Both the position numbers and the translations under genes were made by a program. This document shows, one piece after another, positions 57,401 through 64,000 of a stretch of 64,000 bases of DNA; positions within the stretch are counted from its first letter, which is position 1, and every line of letters begins with the position of its first letter. This DNA is from Periplaneta americana (taxonomy: Eukaryota; Arthropoda; Insecta; Blattodea; Blattidae). Below the pieces are notes generated by a model. That model had not been told where the DNA came from and ran no database searches. It saw only the letters and a list, made by a program, of their open reading frames with translations. The stretch is from positions 64,900,392 through 64,964,391 of the forward strand of contig NC_091119.1 of assembly GCF_040183065.1 (NCBI RefSeq), given 5' to 3'.

Positions 57401-58065
57401 TGAACTGAACACCCAGTAGTTCTCTTGATTTTCATATGTAGCTAACTGTAAAATCATTATTATTAATTGAAAAATGAGTTCTATTCAGTCAATACTTAAC
57501 ATAAAACACAATAAAACATGTTATAATAACATTTACACAGATTTAAAAACAAACGTTTTCGCCAATTTTGATTGGCATCTTCAGGTCGTGTAGGTCGAAT
57601 GGAACATGTTATAAAAAAAGTGAACACTTGGTATATGACGTTAAAAACCAAAGTTACAACTGTAATATCACTTAAAAACAGAGAAAAGAATATAGCAAAA
57701 AGCCTCCACGATGTGTGAAGAATCACTGTGTTGAAAGAGGCGTGTGTGAACCAAGGAAACAGCAAAACTCTTCTGTCATTGCAGATACAGTTTTCAAGAT
57801 AGATTTGAAGATGCTACGAACAGGTCGGTCGTGTGGCCGTTATGGGGAGCAGGAAAAATCCTGTAAATTGTAAGGATAGAATGAAAGAATATTTAGAAGC
57901 ATTTAAGTATTATTTAAATCTTCTAAAACAATACTTACAAAAAATGGAAGAACGTCTTGAAATCCATGAGGCCGGCGACACGACTGATCTTTACATTAAG
58001 TGGTAGCGTATGACGAAAACTGTATACGTTGCACGACTATTGGATGAGTGACCGTTACTTGCGTG

Positions 58066-58150
<85 letters not shown>

Positions 58151-58938
58151 TACTCAACATTTTAAATACCGATAATGTAAATTGTAAACAATTATTTTAA
58201 TAATAACCCCCCCTCCCTATTTTGACAAAATTCTGCGTACGCTTCCGGTTTACTGTCACAATTTAATGAGTTGAAAATATTAGCACTTGCGTCTCTTGAA
58301 GATATAGAATAATTCTCATAATAATGGTCAAGTCATGTTAGAATCAAAACCTGTACTATTGTAAACAACAAATTTCACATATTGCTTTACTGCGTCATAT
58401 GCATTGTTGTCTAAGTTATCTGAAATCGACTTTTCCCTCTTACTGTCTACATACAAAAAATGTAAGAGTAGTCTATAAGAGTGAAGTATAAAATTGGAAT
58501 AATACTCGTACAAAAAGTTCTAATTGTTCCACAATACTAGAATTAAGGCTAAAAAATTCCTTTGTTCCATGACTAAACGTTTTAGATAAAGAATTGGGAG
58601 AGGATTAGGTCTTCATGCCTTAGCCCCCATAGACATTCGCTCTGTATGTTACAATACCTTACTTTAGATTCGGTTGTAATTTACTCCTGAGTACGACATA
58701 CGCTCTTACCTCTTGAATAACAAATTCCAATGCTTTCCATCAATAGGTGTTCCATTTTGAAGAATCTCGCTTTTGAACCATTCCTTAAAGTTTGCTGGAG
58801 AATTCAATATGTTGGAAAACACATGCATGCCGCCATCTTCCTTCCATCTTGAAATAATTTTATTTTGTGGATCTTTGGTTGTGGGAGATAAATATGGCCA
58901 GAAGATGTAGCAGTTCAGATTATCGTAGGAGTCACTCT
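42379..58938 (-). CDS. P-loop NTPase, SF1-helicase/Schlafen-like, 3' three exons
   Basis: Exons 58938-58710, 53015-52946 and 43509-42379 join in phase into 475 complete codons after a split first codon. Motifs in order: Walker A GAAGTGKT (residues about 118-125), Walker B-like HIFMDECEAL, a sensor-like FWFLVDINQ, RVKGLEFKVVVMVID (motif V-like) and MASRCTCLLILIS (motif VI Arg). This arrangement is that of SF1 (UvrD/DUF2075) helicases and the C-terminal domain of Schlafen-type proteins. The substrate is unknown. N-terminal exons lie further right or outside the window. No lesion is seen, so it is probably functional. It is convergent with WDTC1. Confidence 0.75.
43604..43652. repeat. (AAT)n microsatellite
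   Basis: About 16 AAT units in the intron next to the terminal exon of the P-loop gene. Confidence 0.95.
43996..45298 (+). mobile_element. Mariner relic, 1.3 kb
   Basis: The TIRs read CGAGGGTCGGTCAGAAAGTA on the left and CAAGGAGCAGTCAGAATGTA on the inverted right. Both continue AATGCCTCCTATTTTTTTCTCC-like and are flanked by TA. The coding remnant (44160-45190) has TGDETWIHFFEPE, LLHDNAKPN and PHPPYSPDLSPSDFHLL, the mariner catalytic blocks, in several frames with stops. It ends KTVEKDGDYIEK. Inactive. Inserted in the P-loop gene intron. Confidence 0.85.
45545..45958 (-). pseudogene. LINE 3'-end fragment (copy of 29715-32190)
   Basis: The minus strand reads FMKSTYLDFNKQDLITQSQG, KSSVAAFRLATGHDCLAKHL and CPLCNSNQEMDLEHLKICAS (CCHC knuckle). 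It ends with the GCATTAG/AACAACAAC tail. It keeps the knuckle and a CAA codon where the other copy has a deletion and a stop. Confidence 0.8.
46080..46290 (+). pseudogene. LINE RT thumb fragment
   Basis: It reads LVNKFERIIEFKYLGILFTS with a degenerate continuation (YGLQKHLK, LLKILIKHYR). FKYLGI is the usual RT E-motif block. Short. Confidence 0.45.
46300..46935. other. Intronic sequence, nothing recognised
   Basis: No motif seen. The 45400-45445 and 46007-46056 stretches are weakly inverted (TTGTTGTT and CTGCAATAATT) around the LINE fragment. Confidence 0.35.
46938..46992 (-). repeat. SINE family A, 3' fragment
   Basis: GTTATGTTTTATTTAATGATGC and CGCAACTGCCAAGGTTATAT match the 3' end of the SINE at 16754. 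The head is missing. Confidence 0.8.
47000..47945. other. Intronic sequence, nothing recognised
   Basis: An open frame at 47020-47370 (+) has no recognisable motif and a T-rich start. I treat it as chance. Confidence 0.4.
47950..48127 (-). repeat. SINE family C, decayed inverted copy
   Basis: The minus strand gives the ordered blocks of the SINE at 35163: GGTTGGGGGTTTTTCTGAGG, TTTCCCTCAACCACC and GGGTAACTTTCAGCATTGG. The B box is degenerate, GAGTTCAAATTC, near 48080. Confidence 0.65.
48605..48760. repeat. Short MITE with TA target duplication, 156 bp
   Basis: The inverted ends TAGAGGATTCCAGGTTAA are near-exact on both sides and are flanked by TA (48603-48604 and 48761-48762). It splits the transposase relic between LMKLEKDYR and LDDEPG. 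Confidence 0.8.
48973..49212. repeat. MITE with about 95-bp arms
   Basis: The left arm GTTCAGAACCATAGTGGACC and the right arm inverted GTTCAGAGCCATAGTAGGCC are about 80% identical. Both contain AAGCAAGGGTTAAA-like blocks. It lies in the same transposase relic. Boundaries are approximate. Confidence 0.65.
49790..51215. other. Intronic sequence, nothing recognised
   Basis: Sequence between two transposase relics. A relatively GC-rich open stretch at 50886-51182 (-) has no known motif. Confidence 0.4.
51220..52240 (+). pseudogene. hAT transposase relic (ZMYM1/TTF-type)
   Basis: Fragments in several frames give RRTFCISWFTKKSWLTVSD and DEKQSLFYFYCLLSGG (TTF zinc-finger-like), KHLREHIKKKQEE, HNEQVTKDR, LDEHLNSTSVF-like and QNELLDS. 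Then come a QADETTDITWKNQ block (catalytic Asp, 51942) and LIARAYDGAAVMSGS. This order fits hAT proteins related to vertebrate ZMYM1. Multiple lesions, and the C-terminus is missing. Confidence 0.72.
52250..52945. other. Intronic sequence, nothing recognised
   Basis: Leads to the donor of the 70-base P-loop exon. No motif. Confidence 0.4.
52946..53015 (-). CDS. P-loop gene, middle exon
   Basis: A 70-base exon with acceptor CTTAG and donor GTAATT. It encodes FVILSCGVIVDEIHNGMLAL and LSQ, joining phase 2 to phase 0. It is too short to stand out alone. It is supported by both splice sites and by the fit of the phases on each side. Confidence 0.75.
53020..54420. other. Intronic sequence, nothing recognised
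   Basis: Within the 5.7-kb intron of the P-loop gene. A short (GAT)n run lies at 53663-53681. Confidence 0.45.
54424..54488. repeat. (AAT)n microsatellite
   Basis: About 20 AAT units with one AATAGTAAT interruption. It may be the extended 3' tail of the minus-strand LINE fragment at 54725-55215. Confidence 0.93.
54604..54706 (+). other. Mitochondrial nad1 fragment (NUMT)
   Basis: An open reading starting ATG 54604 gives FGLFIIFILLVIFVIVGV and AFLTLLER, then is lost. GVAFLTLLER is the strongly conserved N-terminal transmembrane block of NADH dehydrogenase subunit 1 in arthropods. The TTA/TTT/GTT codon use is mitochondrial in style. Only about 30 codons match. It sits between an (AAT)n tract and a LINE remnant, so it may have entered within or beside that LINE. 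Confidence 0.65.
54725..55215 (-). pseudogene. LINE C-terminal fragment (CR1/Jockey-like)
   Basis: The minus strand reads MPDFDDCDILFTDLNVTLVQ, RLQSVHICAYI, PLSYIAFLHFYLTSHFQN and SYSSSFTVAVL, then LWNFLPSNVRDCQTSNEFK. The SFTVxxxRLWNxLP...FKxxL ending is typical of CR1- and Jockey-type elements. 5'-truncated, with stops. Confidence 0.65.
55226..55625. repeat. Possible inverted-end repeat, about 400 bp
   Basis: GCGAATTAAGATTTCTGATG plus a G-run on the left is matched by a C-run plus GTTAATTCGC on the right, inverted. The ends share the GCGAATTAA block and the homopolymer-rich part. Short TIR, boundaries uncertain. Confidence 0.35.
55630..56590. other. Intronic sequence, nothing firm
   Basis: Includes a GC-rich patch at 56160-56230 and a CGGTTAATACGAA block at 56253 that is reminiscent of pogo-type ends. 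No supported gene. Confidence 0.4.
56625..56700. repeat. hAT-type terminus, weak
   Basis: AGAGTGACCAGACGTCCTC and TTTTGTCCGGACATGTCC look like the terminal region of a hAT element. No partner end was found. Confidence 0.35.
56836..57416. mobile_element. Non-autonomous TIR transposon, 581 bp
   Basis: The ends CTGGGTGTTCATTTCAAAGT and, inverted, CTGGGTGTTCAGTTCAAAAT are each flanked by TA. The interior is GC-richer than its surroundings and has no coding capacity. The TA duplication points to the Tc1/mariner superfamily. Confidence 0.72.
57480..57960 (-). mobile_element. Penelope-like element fragment
   Basis: Contains a hammerhead core (57552-57590) followed on the minus strand by AACATGTTATAA-like short repeats on both sides of it. 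No RT or GIY-YIG reading seen. Identified only by the ribozyme-like motif. Confidence 0.4.
57552..57590 (-). ncRNA. Hammerhead core with weak stem I
   Basis: The minus strand reads CTGAAGA, stem II GCCAAT/ATTGGC, GAAA, ACGTTT. The core boxes are perfect and stem II is six pairs. The expected stem I arms (ACGAC against GTTTT) barely pair, so this copy is either truncated or decayed. Confidence 0.45.
58068..58147. repeat. (AAT)n microsatellite
   Basis: A pure run of about 26 AAT units. Confidence 0.95.
58150..58700. other. Intronic sequence, nothing recognised
   Basis: Sequence before the donor of the upstream P-loop exon. No motif. Confidence 0.45.
58710..58938 (-). CDS. P-loop gene, upstream exon
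   Basis: The acceptor is TTTTTTAG and the donor GTAAGAG. The exon encodes ESDSYDNLNCYIFWPYLSP, IISRWKEDGGMHVFSNI and EWFKSEILQNGTP, ending LLFKR. The acceptor could be two bases further in (AG AG). No start codon belongs to it, so at least one more 5' exon exists. Confidence 0.75.
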
Positions 58939-59344
58939 CTAAAAAATAAACAAAATTATATACACTCGGTACAATATAGTTTGAAATTCTAACAAACTTA
59001 GTTTTCTATTAGGGGACGGTACGGTACAGTGTAGAGGCAGTAAGGAATACATAAAAAAGAATATACAAATACTACAATAGGCCTATACAATAATACAATA
59101 CTGCAGAAAATATCGCATAAACATAGGGAAAATAAGTTTTGCATCATAAGACAAAATTAATACGATTTTCTCTTACATCCTCCCATTCTATTTTCTCTCT
59201 CTCCCACTCTTCCACACTCCCACCCTCCATAGTTCCACTTTTTTCTTTTTCCGTACCTCTGTATTCTCATTATTAATCATATTTCTACACTATATTCTAC
59301 ATAGCTATCTACTTAATCATTAATAGACAATTTTACTAACCCTG

Positions 59345-59450
59345 CCGATAACAAGACTCGAACCACCGACCTTTACTTCTGTACTTTATTGCCTTTATAG
59401 CCCTTTATAGCCTTAACCATTAGACTATACGAATAAATACGAACTCGTCG
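59345..59450 (-). repeat. tRNA-like pol III promoter remnant
   Basis: The minus strand has A box TAGTCTAATGGTTAAGGC and B box GGTTCGAGTC about 60 bases apart. A GGCTATAAAGG block lies between them twice. The acceptor arms do not close, so this is a SINE head or pseudo-tRNA rather than a tRNA gene. Confidence 0.5.
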
Positions 59451-59454
59451 ATTA

Positions 59455-59985
59455 CACATATGAATATTAACCTTTTCATAAAACCTTCTAAAATCATAAG
59501 CCGAACACTTAATGTTGTCATATCCTGGCAGGAAATACAAACGCCACTCCGAAATTTGTCGCAACATCGCCACATACCTTCTTCAATAACAACTTATCAC
59601 TACTTTACTATTCTTTTCTCGTAAAAACAGTGTTCCTAAGATTCATATTTCGTTACATCACGTCATAAAGCATATTTAGGCCTACATCATTCATAACCAC
59701 ATCGAACTATGTACAGTACCAGGAAAAAGTAACGGGCAGCCAAATTTTACTATTCCAGATACAACACATTGCGTACCGGTATGTATAGTAAACAAGAGTG
59801 CCTGTATATGCTGTAACTTACCGGTATGTTACTTGTTAACAGTCGTGCAAAAGAAATAAACAGTTGGATTTGTATTGCTTGTTGTATGAGCAGGTAGTAC
59901 ACCAGACATCCCTGGTGTAAAGGTAAACTGAGAAATGAAAAATTCGCTATAAATATTAATTCAAATAATACTCGTACTTTCGGAG
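59455..59985. other. Intergenic, nothing recognised
   Basis: An open stretch at 59373-59573 (-), MAMLRQISEWRLYFLPG..., could be a 5' exon of the P-loop gene, but I found no supporting splice or phase evidence. Confidence 0.35.
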
Positions 59986-59987
59986 TT

Positions 59988-60136
59988 TACTAGTTCGGTC
60001 CCATCGTCAAAAATATATACTAGTTCGGTCCAGAGCCAAGAAGTAAACAATACTAGTTCAGTCCCGGGTCATTAGGCTAAGTTAACAGTACTAATTCGGT
60101 CCCGGATCGAAAATAGATCAGTACTGGTTGGAAATC
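59988..60136. repeat. Irregularly spaced 15-bp repeat cluster
   Basis: TACTAGTTCGGTCCC or close variants occur at 59988, 60018, 60051, 60089 and, degenerate, 60122. The spacers have unrelated sequence, with starts 30, 33, 38 and 33 bases apart. It is near the putative gypsy LTR edge. It could be degenerate tandem duplication or bound-protein sites. Confidence 0.75.
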
Positions 60137-60228
60137 AACATTTTCCTTGCCATTCTATGCAGGCTTAGGACTGTCATAAGGTAGGGACGGGTAAATTTGT
60201 GACTCGAGACAGCTAGTTCATAATATAT

Positions 60229-60515
60229 TGTTAGTACACCTTTAAGATACACCTGTAGTTTAGTTTATATCACACGCAATACTTGGCTGTCTCGAATCTC
60301 CACGGGTATAGTCACTGCTTCCTCTTGCTCGTGTCTCACAATCACACCTTGCTGCGAGCTCGCCTCTCAACCAAGTGGACGAGACGATGCCCGCCACTTC
60401 TCCGCGTGCCCCCCTCCTGCTGCCACCTGCCGACCATCCGATGCCCGACTCCTCTGTGCCTTGTGCGTGCTGCCACCTGTTGAAACAGCAGGCACTCGCC
60501 CTGGCGCGTTTTACA
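60229..60515 (-). repeat. Putative 3' LTR of the gypsy element
   Basis: The region just after pol on the minus strand could begin TGTAAAACGCGCC (60515) and end GTACTAACA (60229), TG...CA-type ends. Without the 5' LTR in the window the borders are a guess, but LTR sequence must lie here if the element is complete. Confidence 0.35.
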
Positions 60516-60552
60516 TTCGGCCATCCTGCAAAATTAATGTCCCCATTAATTC

Positions 60553-63500
60553 TCAACTCTCCAGCAGGTCAATCAAGTCCTGTCTGTCGGTCAAAGTCTC
60601 CTCGTCACCATTGTCTCCTGGTTCACCTCCAGGAACTGTGCTGTGATACCGCCTGAGTGAATCCACTGCTACTGTGGCTGAAAAGTTGCGGTATCCCCGC
60701 ATGCCTTTGACAGCACTCACCTGATACCTGTCATTTCCGAGCACCTTGGAAACCCTGTACGGACCACCATACTTGTTCAACAACTTGCGGTTGACTCCCT
60801 TTTCGCCAGAACACGTGTTCGCCTCTCGCCATAGCACCAGATCACCTACCTGATACTGATTTGCGACCTTCCGCCCTCGGTCATAGCGCGCTTTCATCGC
60901 CCTTTCCACCTTGGTCAGGTTCTCTGCCGCCTTGTCCCTACGCCTGAGGACCGCCTGCTGAATGTCCTCAAATGTTTCGCCCTCTTCTGCCATATTGACT
61001 TCCTGTACTCCACCAGACAGGTCCGCCATGGCTCCACCTTGGTGAGAAAACATGAGCTGCGCAGGAGAAAAACCAGTACTGCTGTTGACACAGCGGTTCA
61101 TGCCCCACACAATCTCACTCAGCTTCTCATCCCACCGTGATTCACACTCTGTGCTCGCCCCAATCGCATTAAGTATAGTGCGATTCTGTCTTTCCACCTG
61201 ACCATTCGCCCTGGGTGTGGCAATAGCATTCAGCACATGCCGCACACCCCGCCCCGCCAGAAACTCAGCAAACACCTTGCTGGTAAACGCCAGTCCCCTG
61301 TCAGAGATAAGTCGCCTTGGATATCCAAAATCGCTAAATATCTCCTTCAGTTTCTCAATGGCCTCTGTCGAACGGAGGGTTCGAGTGACCTTCGCCCAGG
61401 TGAATTTTGTGAACGCGTCCACCACCATCAGTACATAACTGTTCCCTTTCATACTCCTAGCAAATGGCCCCAGATGGTCAATGTGCACCGTGTCCAGGGG
61501 TATGGAGGCCTTCCTGATGGGGTGTAGCGAACCTTCTTGTCGCCCATGTCCACCCTTGCTGAATGCGCAGCTCAGACAGGCATTCACATATTTTCGGACA
61601 AAACGGCCCATACTAGGAAACCAATAGGTCTCCTTGATGAACCTCAGACACCTTTCATACCCGGGATGGCCAGCCTCATCATGGTGCTTACGCATCAAAT
61701 TGAACCTGGCCATCGCTGGCACATACAGCCTGTTTCCCACCTGAGTTCTCCGGTAGAGTCTCCCTTCCTTCACCATGTAGTTCGCCTTAAGACTCTTGTC
61801 TGCCGTGTCCTGCGTCAATGCCGTGACGATGTTCTGAGTCTTGTCATCCTGCAGTTGCACAGTGAAGAACCAATCACCTTGAGACATGCTTACTAGATGG
61901 ACATTCACTGGATTTCGGCTCAATGCATCCACATGTTGCATTTTTGCTCCAGGACGGTACTCCAACTCCATGTCATACTCCTGGAGAGCCATCCACCACC
62001 GAGCCACCCGCGGAACCAGGTCCCGCTTCACCAAGGTTGCCCGCACTGCAGAACAATCTGTGATTGCCCTGAAATGAATGCCCACCAAATAGATACGGAA
62101 ACGCCTCACCGTTTCGACCAACGCTAATGTCTCCAGTTCATAACTGTGATACGCCTGTTCTGCCAGAGTTGTACTGCGACTGAAATACATTACTGGGCGC
62201 AGATTGCCATCCGCCTGCCTCTGCACCAATATGCCACCCAGTCCCCACTTGCAGGCATCAGTATGTACTTCAGTTTCAGCCTCGCTATCATATAATGCCA
62301 ATACTGGCCTGTCAATCAGAAACTGTTTCAGTTGCGAGAACGCCTCGACCTGCCCTGGGCCCCAACACCATGGAACGTCCTTCCTCGTCAGGTTTGTCAG
62401 CGGCCTGGCAATCACAGCAAAATTTCTGATAAACTTCCGAAAATAACTCACCAGTCCCAAGAACTGCCTGACACCATGCACATTCTGCGGGGTAGGAAAG
62501 TCTTTCACTGCCTGAATCTTTCTATTTCCCGGCTGCACACCTGCAGCACTGATCTCATGTCCCAGATACACCAGACTACTCTTCAAGAAGGCACACTTCG
62601 CCAGGTTCAACTTGAGGCCCGCCTCGGCCACCAGTTTCAGGACCCTCTCCAGCAACTTCAAGCCAGATTCGACGGTCTTCGTTGGGATTAGAAGATCATC
62701 CATATACGCCAGCACAGAATCCGCTTCTAATCCGCTCAACATCTTGTTGATGACGCGCTGAAATACTGCTGGGCCGTTCGCCAGGCCAAAAGGGACTCTC
62801 AAGTATTCGTAATGTCCATCCGGAGTAATGAATGCAGTCTTCTGAATTGAGTCTGGGTGTATGGGCACCTGATGATAGCCTTGTGCCAGATCCAATGTAG
62901 TGAAGTAGCAGCTTCCGGCTAGCTTGTCTAGCTGATCACTCACCAACGGCATTGGGTACCGATCCTTCACCATGACCCGGTTCAATGCCCTGTAATCTAC
63001 ACACAAGCGGCTATCACCATTCTTCTTAGGTATCAGTAATATGGGGCTCGCATACTCAGATTCAGACTCCCTGATGACACCACCAGCCAACAAGCCTTGC
63101 ACTTTTTCCCGAACCATCGCTCTCTCCGCAATTGAGAGTCTGTAGGGACGATGATACACCGGCCTTTCAGAGGTTACCTGAATTTTCATCTCGCCTAGAT
63201 GAGTTAATCCCAGATCCGTATCTCCCACTGAGAAGCATGTCGCCATCTTACTCAGCAAGTTAACTAGTTGTAACCGGTCCTCTGCGCTAATGTCACCGAC
63301 ATCGATATTGGACAAGTCCACTGCAACATCGTCTTGGTCACTTTCTATCACCCGATTCACTTGGTACGCCCTACGAGACTCACAAAGCCGCGCCCTGGCG
63401 ATCAGATGATTCGCCTTCCACACCACAGATTGTCTACCAAGATTACTCACCGTTAACTGCTGGTTATCACCTGCCTGCAGCACCGTGTTTGGCATCGCTA

Positions 63501-64000
63501 TCCAGGACCCTTGCTCCTCATGTCTCCGAGCTCCCACCAGCACTTCCTTGCCAGAATCGACCCCTTCCACTCTGACACTCACCGTGGTTGCTGTCCCTGG
63601 AACCAAGGTGACCTCCGAGGCAGTTCTTACCTGGTATTGTTCTTCATTCACCAGATCATCCTTGTCCAGCGTAATTGTCTGGATGAGGTTGTCCTGCCGA
63701 GTTAGTGTAGCTACTCCCCTTGCTACCACCAGCGCCACCTCGCCTTTCAGCGCTGGTTGACCCAGCAGCACGTCCACACCGTCCAGACTGCACGGCACCA
63801 CTATAGCATCAACTGTGAGAGGGATCTCATCTACCATCAGATCTAGAGTGACCTCACCTGCACCCCGTATGGTACCACCACCGAACCCTCGCAGCACTAC
63901 TGCTGTAGGACGCATCTCGCCCCTGGACACCCGCATAGCACACTGCTCGGTGGCAATGTTAAACTCGCTGCCAGTGTCCAGATATACGAGGATGCGTTCC
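60553..64000 (-). CDS. Ty3/gypsy retrotransposon Pol, N-terminally cut by the window edge
   Basis: One open frame of about 1148 codons without a stop. Domains in order: aspartic protease (VYLDTGSEF near 63961-63985), RT with VDYRALN, TLDLAQGYHQVPI and the catalytic YMDD (about 62700), RNase H (TEVHTDACKWGLGGIL), the integrase HHCC zinc finger (HHDEAGHPGYERCLRF, CLSC), and the DDE integrase core (VHIDHLGPF, LISDRGLAF, NGQVERQNRT). It ends with a GPYRVSKVLGNDRYQV C-terminal domain. Gag and the N-terminus are beyond 64000. No env follows. The intact frame suggests recent insertion. Confidence 0.93.
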   Translation of the reverse strand, partial: ERILVYLDTGSEFNIATEQCAMRVSRGEMRPTAVVLRGFGGGTIRGAGEVTLDLMVDEIPLTVDAIVVPCSLDGVDVLLGQPALKGEVALVVARGVATLTRQDNLIQTITLDKDDLVNEEQYQVRTASEVTLVPGTATTVSVRVEGVDSGKEVLVGARRHEEQGSWIAMPNTVLQAGDNQQLTVSNLGRQSVVWKANHLIARARLCESRRAYQVNRVIESDQDDVAVDLSNIDVGDISAEDRLQLVNLLSKMATCFSVGDTDLGLTHLGEMKIQVTSERPVYHRPYRLSIAERAMVREKVQGLLAGGVIRESESEYASPILLIPKKNGDSRLCVDYRALNRVMVKDRYPMPLVSDQLDKLAGSCYFTTLDLAQGYHQVPIHPDSIQKTAFITPDGHYEYLRVPFGLANGPAVFQRVINKMLSGLEADSVLAYMDDLLIPTKTVESGLKLLERVLKLVAEAGLKLNLAKCAFLKSSLVYLGHEISAAGVQPGNRKIQAVKDFPTPQNVHGVRQFLGLVSYFRKFIRNFAVIARPLTNLTRKDVPWCWGPGQVEAFSQLKQFLIDRPVLALYDSEAETEVHTDACKWGLGGILVQRQADGNLRPVMYFSRSTTLAEQAYHSYELETLALVETVRRFRIYLVGIHFRAITDCSAVRATLVKRDLVPRVARWWMALQEYDMELEYRPGAKMQHVDALSRNPVNVHLVSMSQGDWFFTVQLQDDKTQNIVTALTQDTADKSLKANYMVKEGRLYRRTQVGNRLYVPAMARFNLMRKHHDEAGHPGYERCLRFIKETYWFPSMGRFVRKYVNACLSCAFSKGGHGRQEGSLHPIRKASIPLDTVHIDHLGPFARSMKGNSYVLMVVDAFTKFTWAKVTRTLRSTEAIEKLKEIFSDFGYPRRLISDRGLAFTSKVFAEFLAGRGVRHVLNAIATPRANGQVERQNRTILNAIGASTECESRWDEKLSEIVWGMNRCVNSSTGFSPAQLMFSHQGGAMADLSGGVQEVNMAEEGETFEDIQQAVLRRRDKAAENLTKVERAMKARYDRGRKVANQYQVGDLVLWREANTCSGEKGVNRKLLNKYGGPYRVSKVLGNDRYQVSAVKGMRGYRNFSATVAVDSLRRYHSTVPGGEPGDNGDEETLTDRQDLIDLLES

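Noticed and set aside
59988-60136. CRISPR-like array.
   Set aside because: The window is eukaryotic nuclear DNA. The repeat core is only about 15 bp, the spacing is irregular and no cas genes are present. Kept as an unexplained repeat cluster instead.
60260-60656. Open frames with Pro/Arg-rich sequence on both strands next to gypsy pol.
   Set aside because: They lie in the GC-rich putative LTR and have no recognisable domain. No env-like features were seen.
61217-62691. Several plus-strand open frames inside pol.
   Set aside because: They are shadows of the minus-strand pol reading frame, which carries all the domain motifs.

Overview
The window is nuclear DNA from an animal, most probably an insect with a large repeat-rich genome. 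The exon-intron genes, the many DNA transposons, the RTE/CR1/RNase H-type LINEs and several tRNA-derived SINE families are of types I associate with cockroaches and other Blattodea. That assignment rests on recognition, not on a search. There is no operon structure. The coding content is two host genes and one LTR retrotransposon, all set in transposon debris.

Positions 1-39,700 (+ strand): the 3' two thirds of the gene for WD and tetratricopeptide repeats protein 1 (WDTC1, Drosophila adipose/adp). Ten exons between 2646 and 38878 join in consistent phase into 553 codons plus a stop, with GT/AG borders throughout. The 5' exons lie upstream of the window. The introns reach 11 kb. They hold a long-TIR transposon carrying a hammerhead-ribozyme-like motif, three or more MITEs, a hAT element with an 8-bp target duplication, a fold-back mariner with intact TIRs, a nearly intact second mariner nested in a pogo-like relic, LINE fragments on both strands, SINEs, and a Penelope-like inverted pair with two more hammerhead-like motifs.

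39,700-42,378: the intergenic region between two convergent genes. It holds a roughly 30-bp minisatellite and a PIF/Harbinger-like element with a TTA target duplication and a MADF-like coding remnant.

42,379-58,938 (- strand): the last three exons of a P-loop NTPase gene with SF1-helicase/Schlafen-like motifs. Its two introns of 9.4 and 5.7 kb hold a mariner relic, transposase relics of other families, LINE and SINE pieces, and a probable insertion of mitochondrial nad1 DNA (NUMT). A terminal-inverted-repeat element and a third hammerhead-core motif also lie there.

58,939-64,000: intergenic sequence with a short irregular repeat cluster, a putative 3' LTR, and an open Ty3/gypsy pol reading frame on the minus strand that runs off the right edge (protease, RT, RNase H, integrase).

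The most interesting observations are the hammerhead-ribozyme-like motifs. In two unrelated sequences the closing stem has different bases but keeps its pairing. Also notable are the fold-back mariner, the nad1 NUMT and the open gypsy pol. I found no defence locus, toxin, CRISPR array or exogenous virus.
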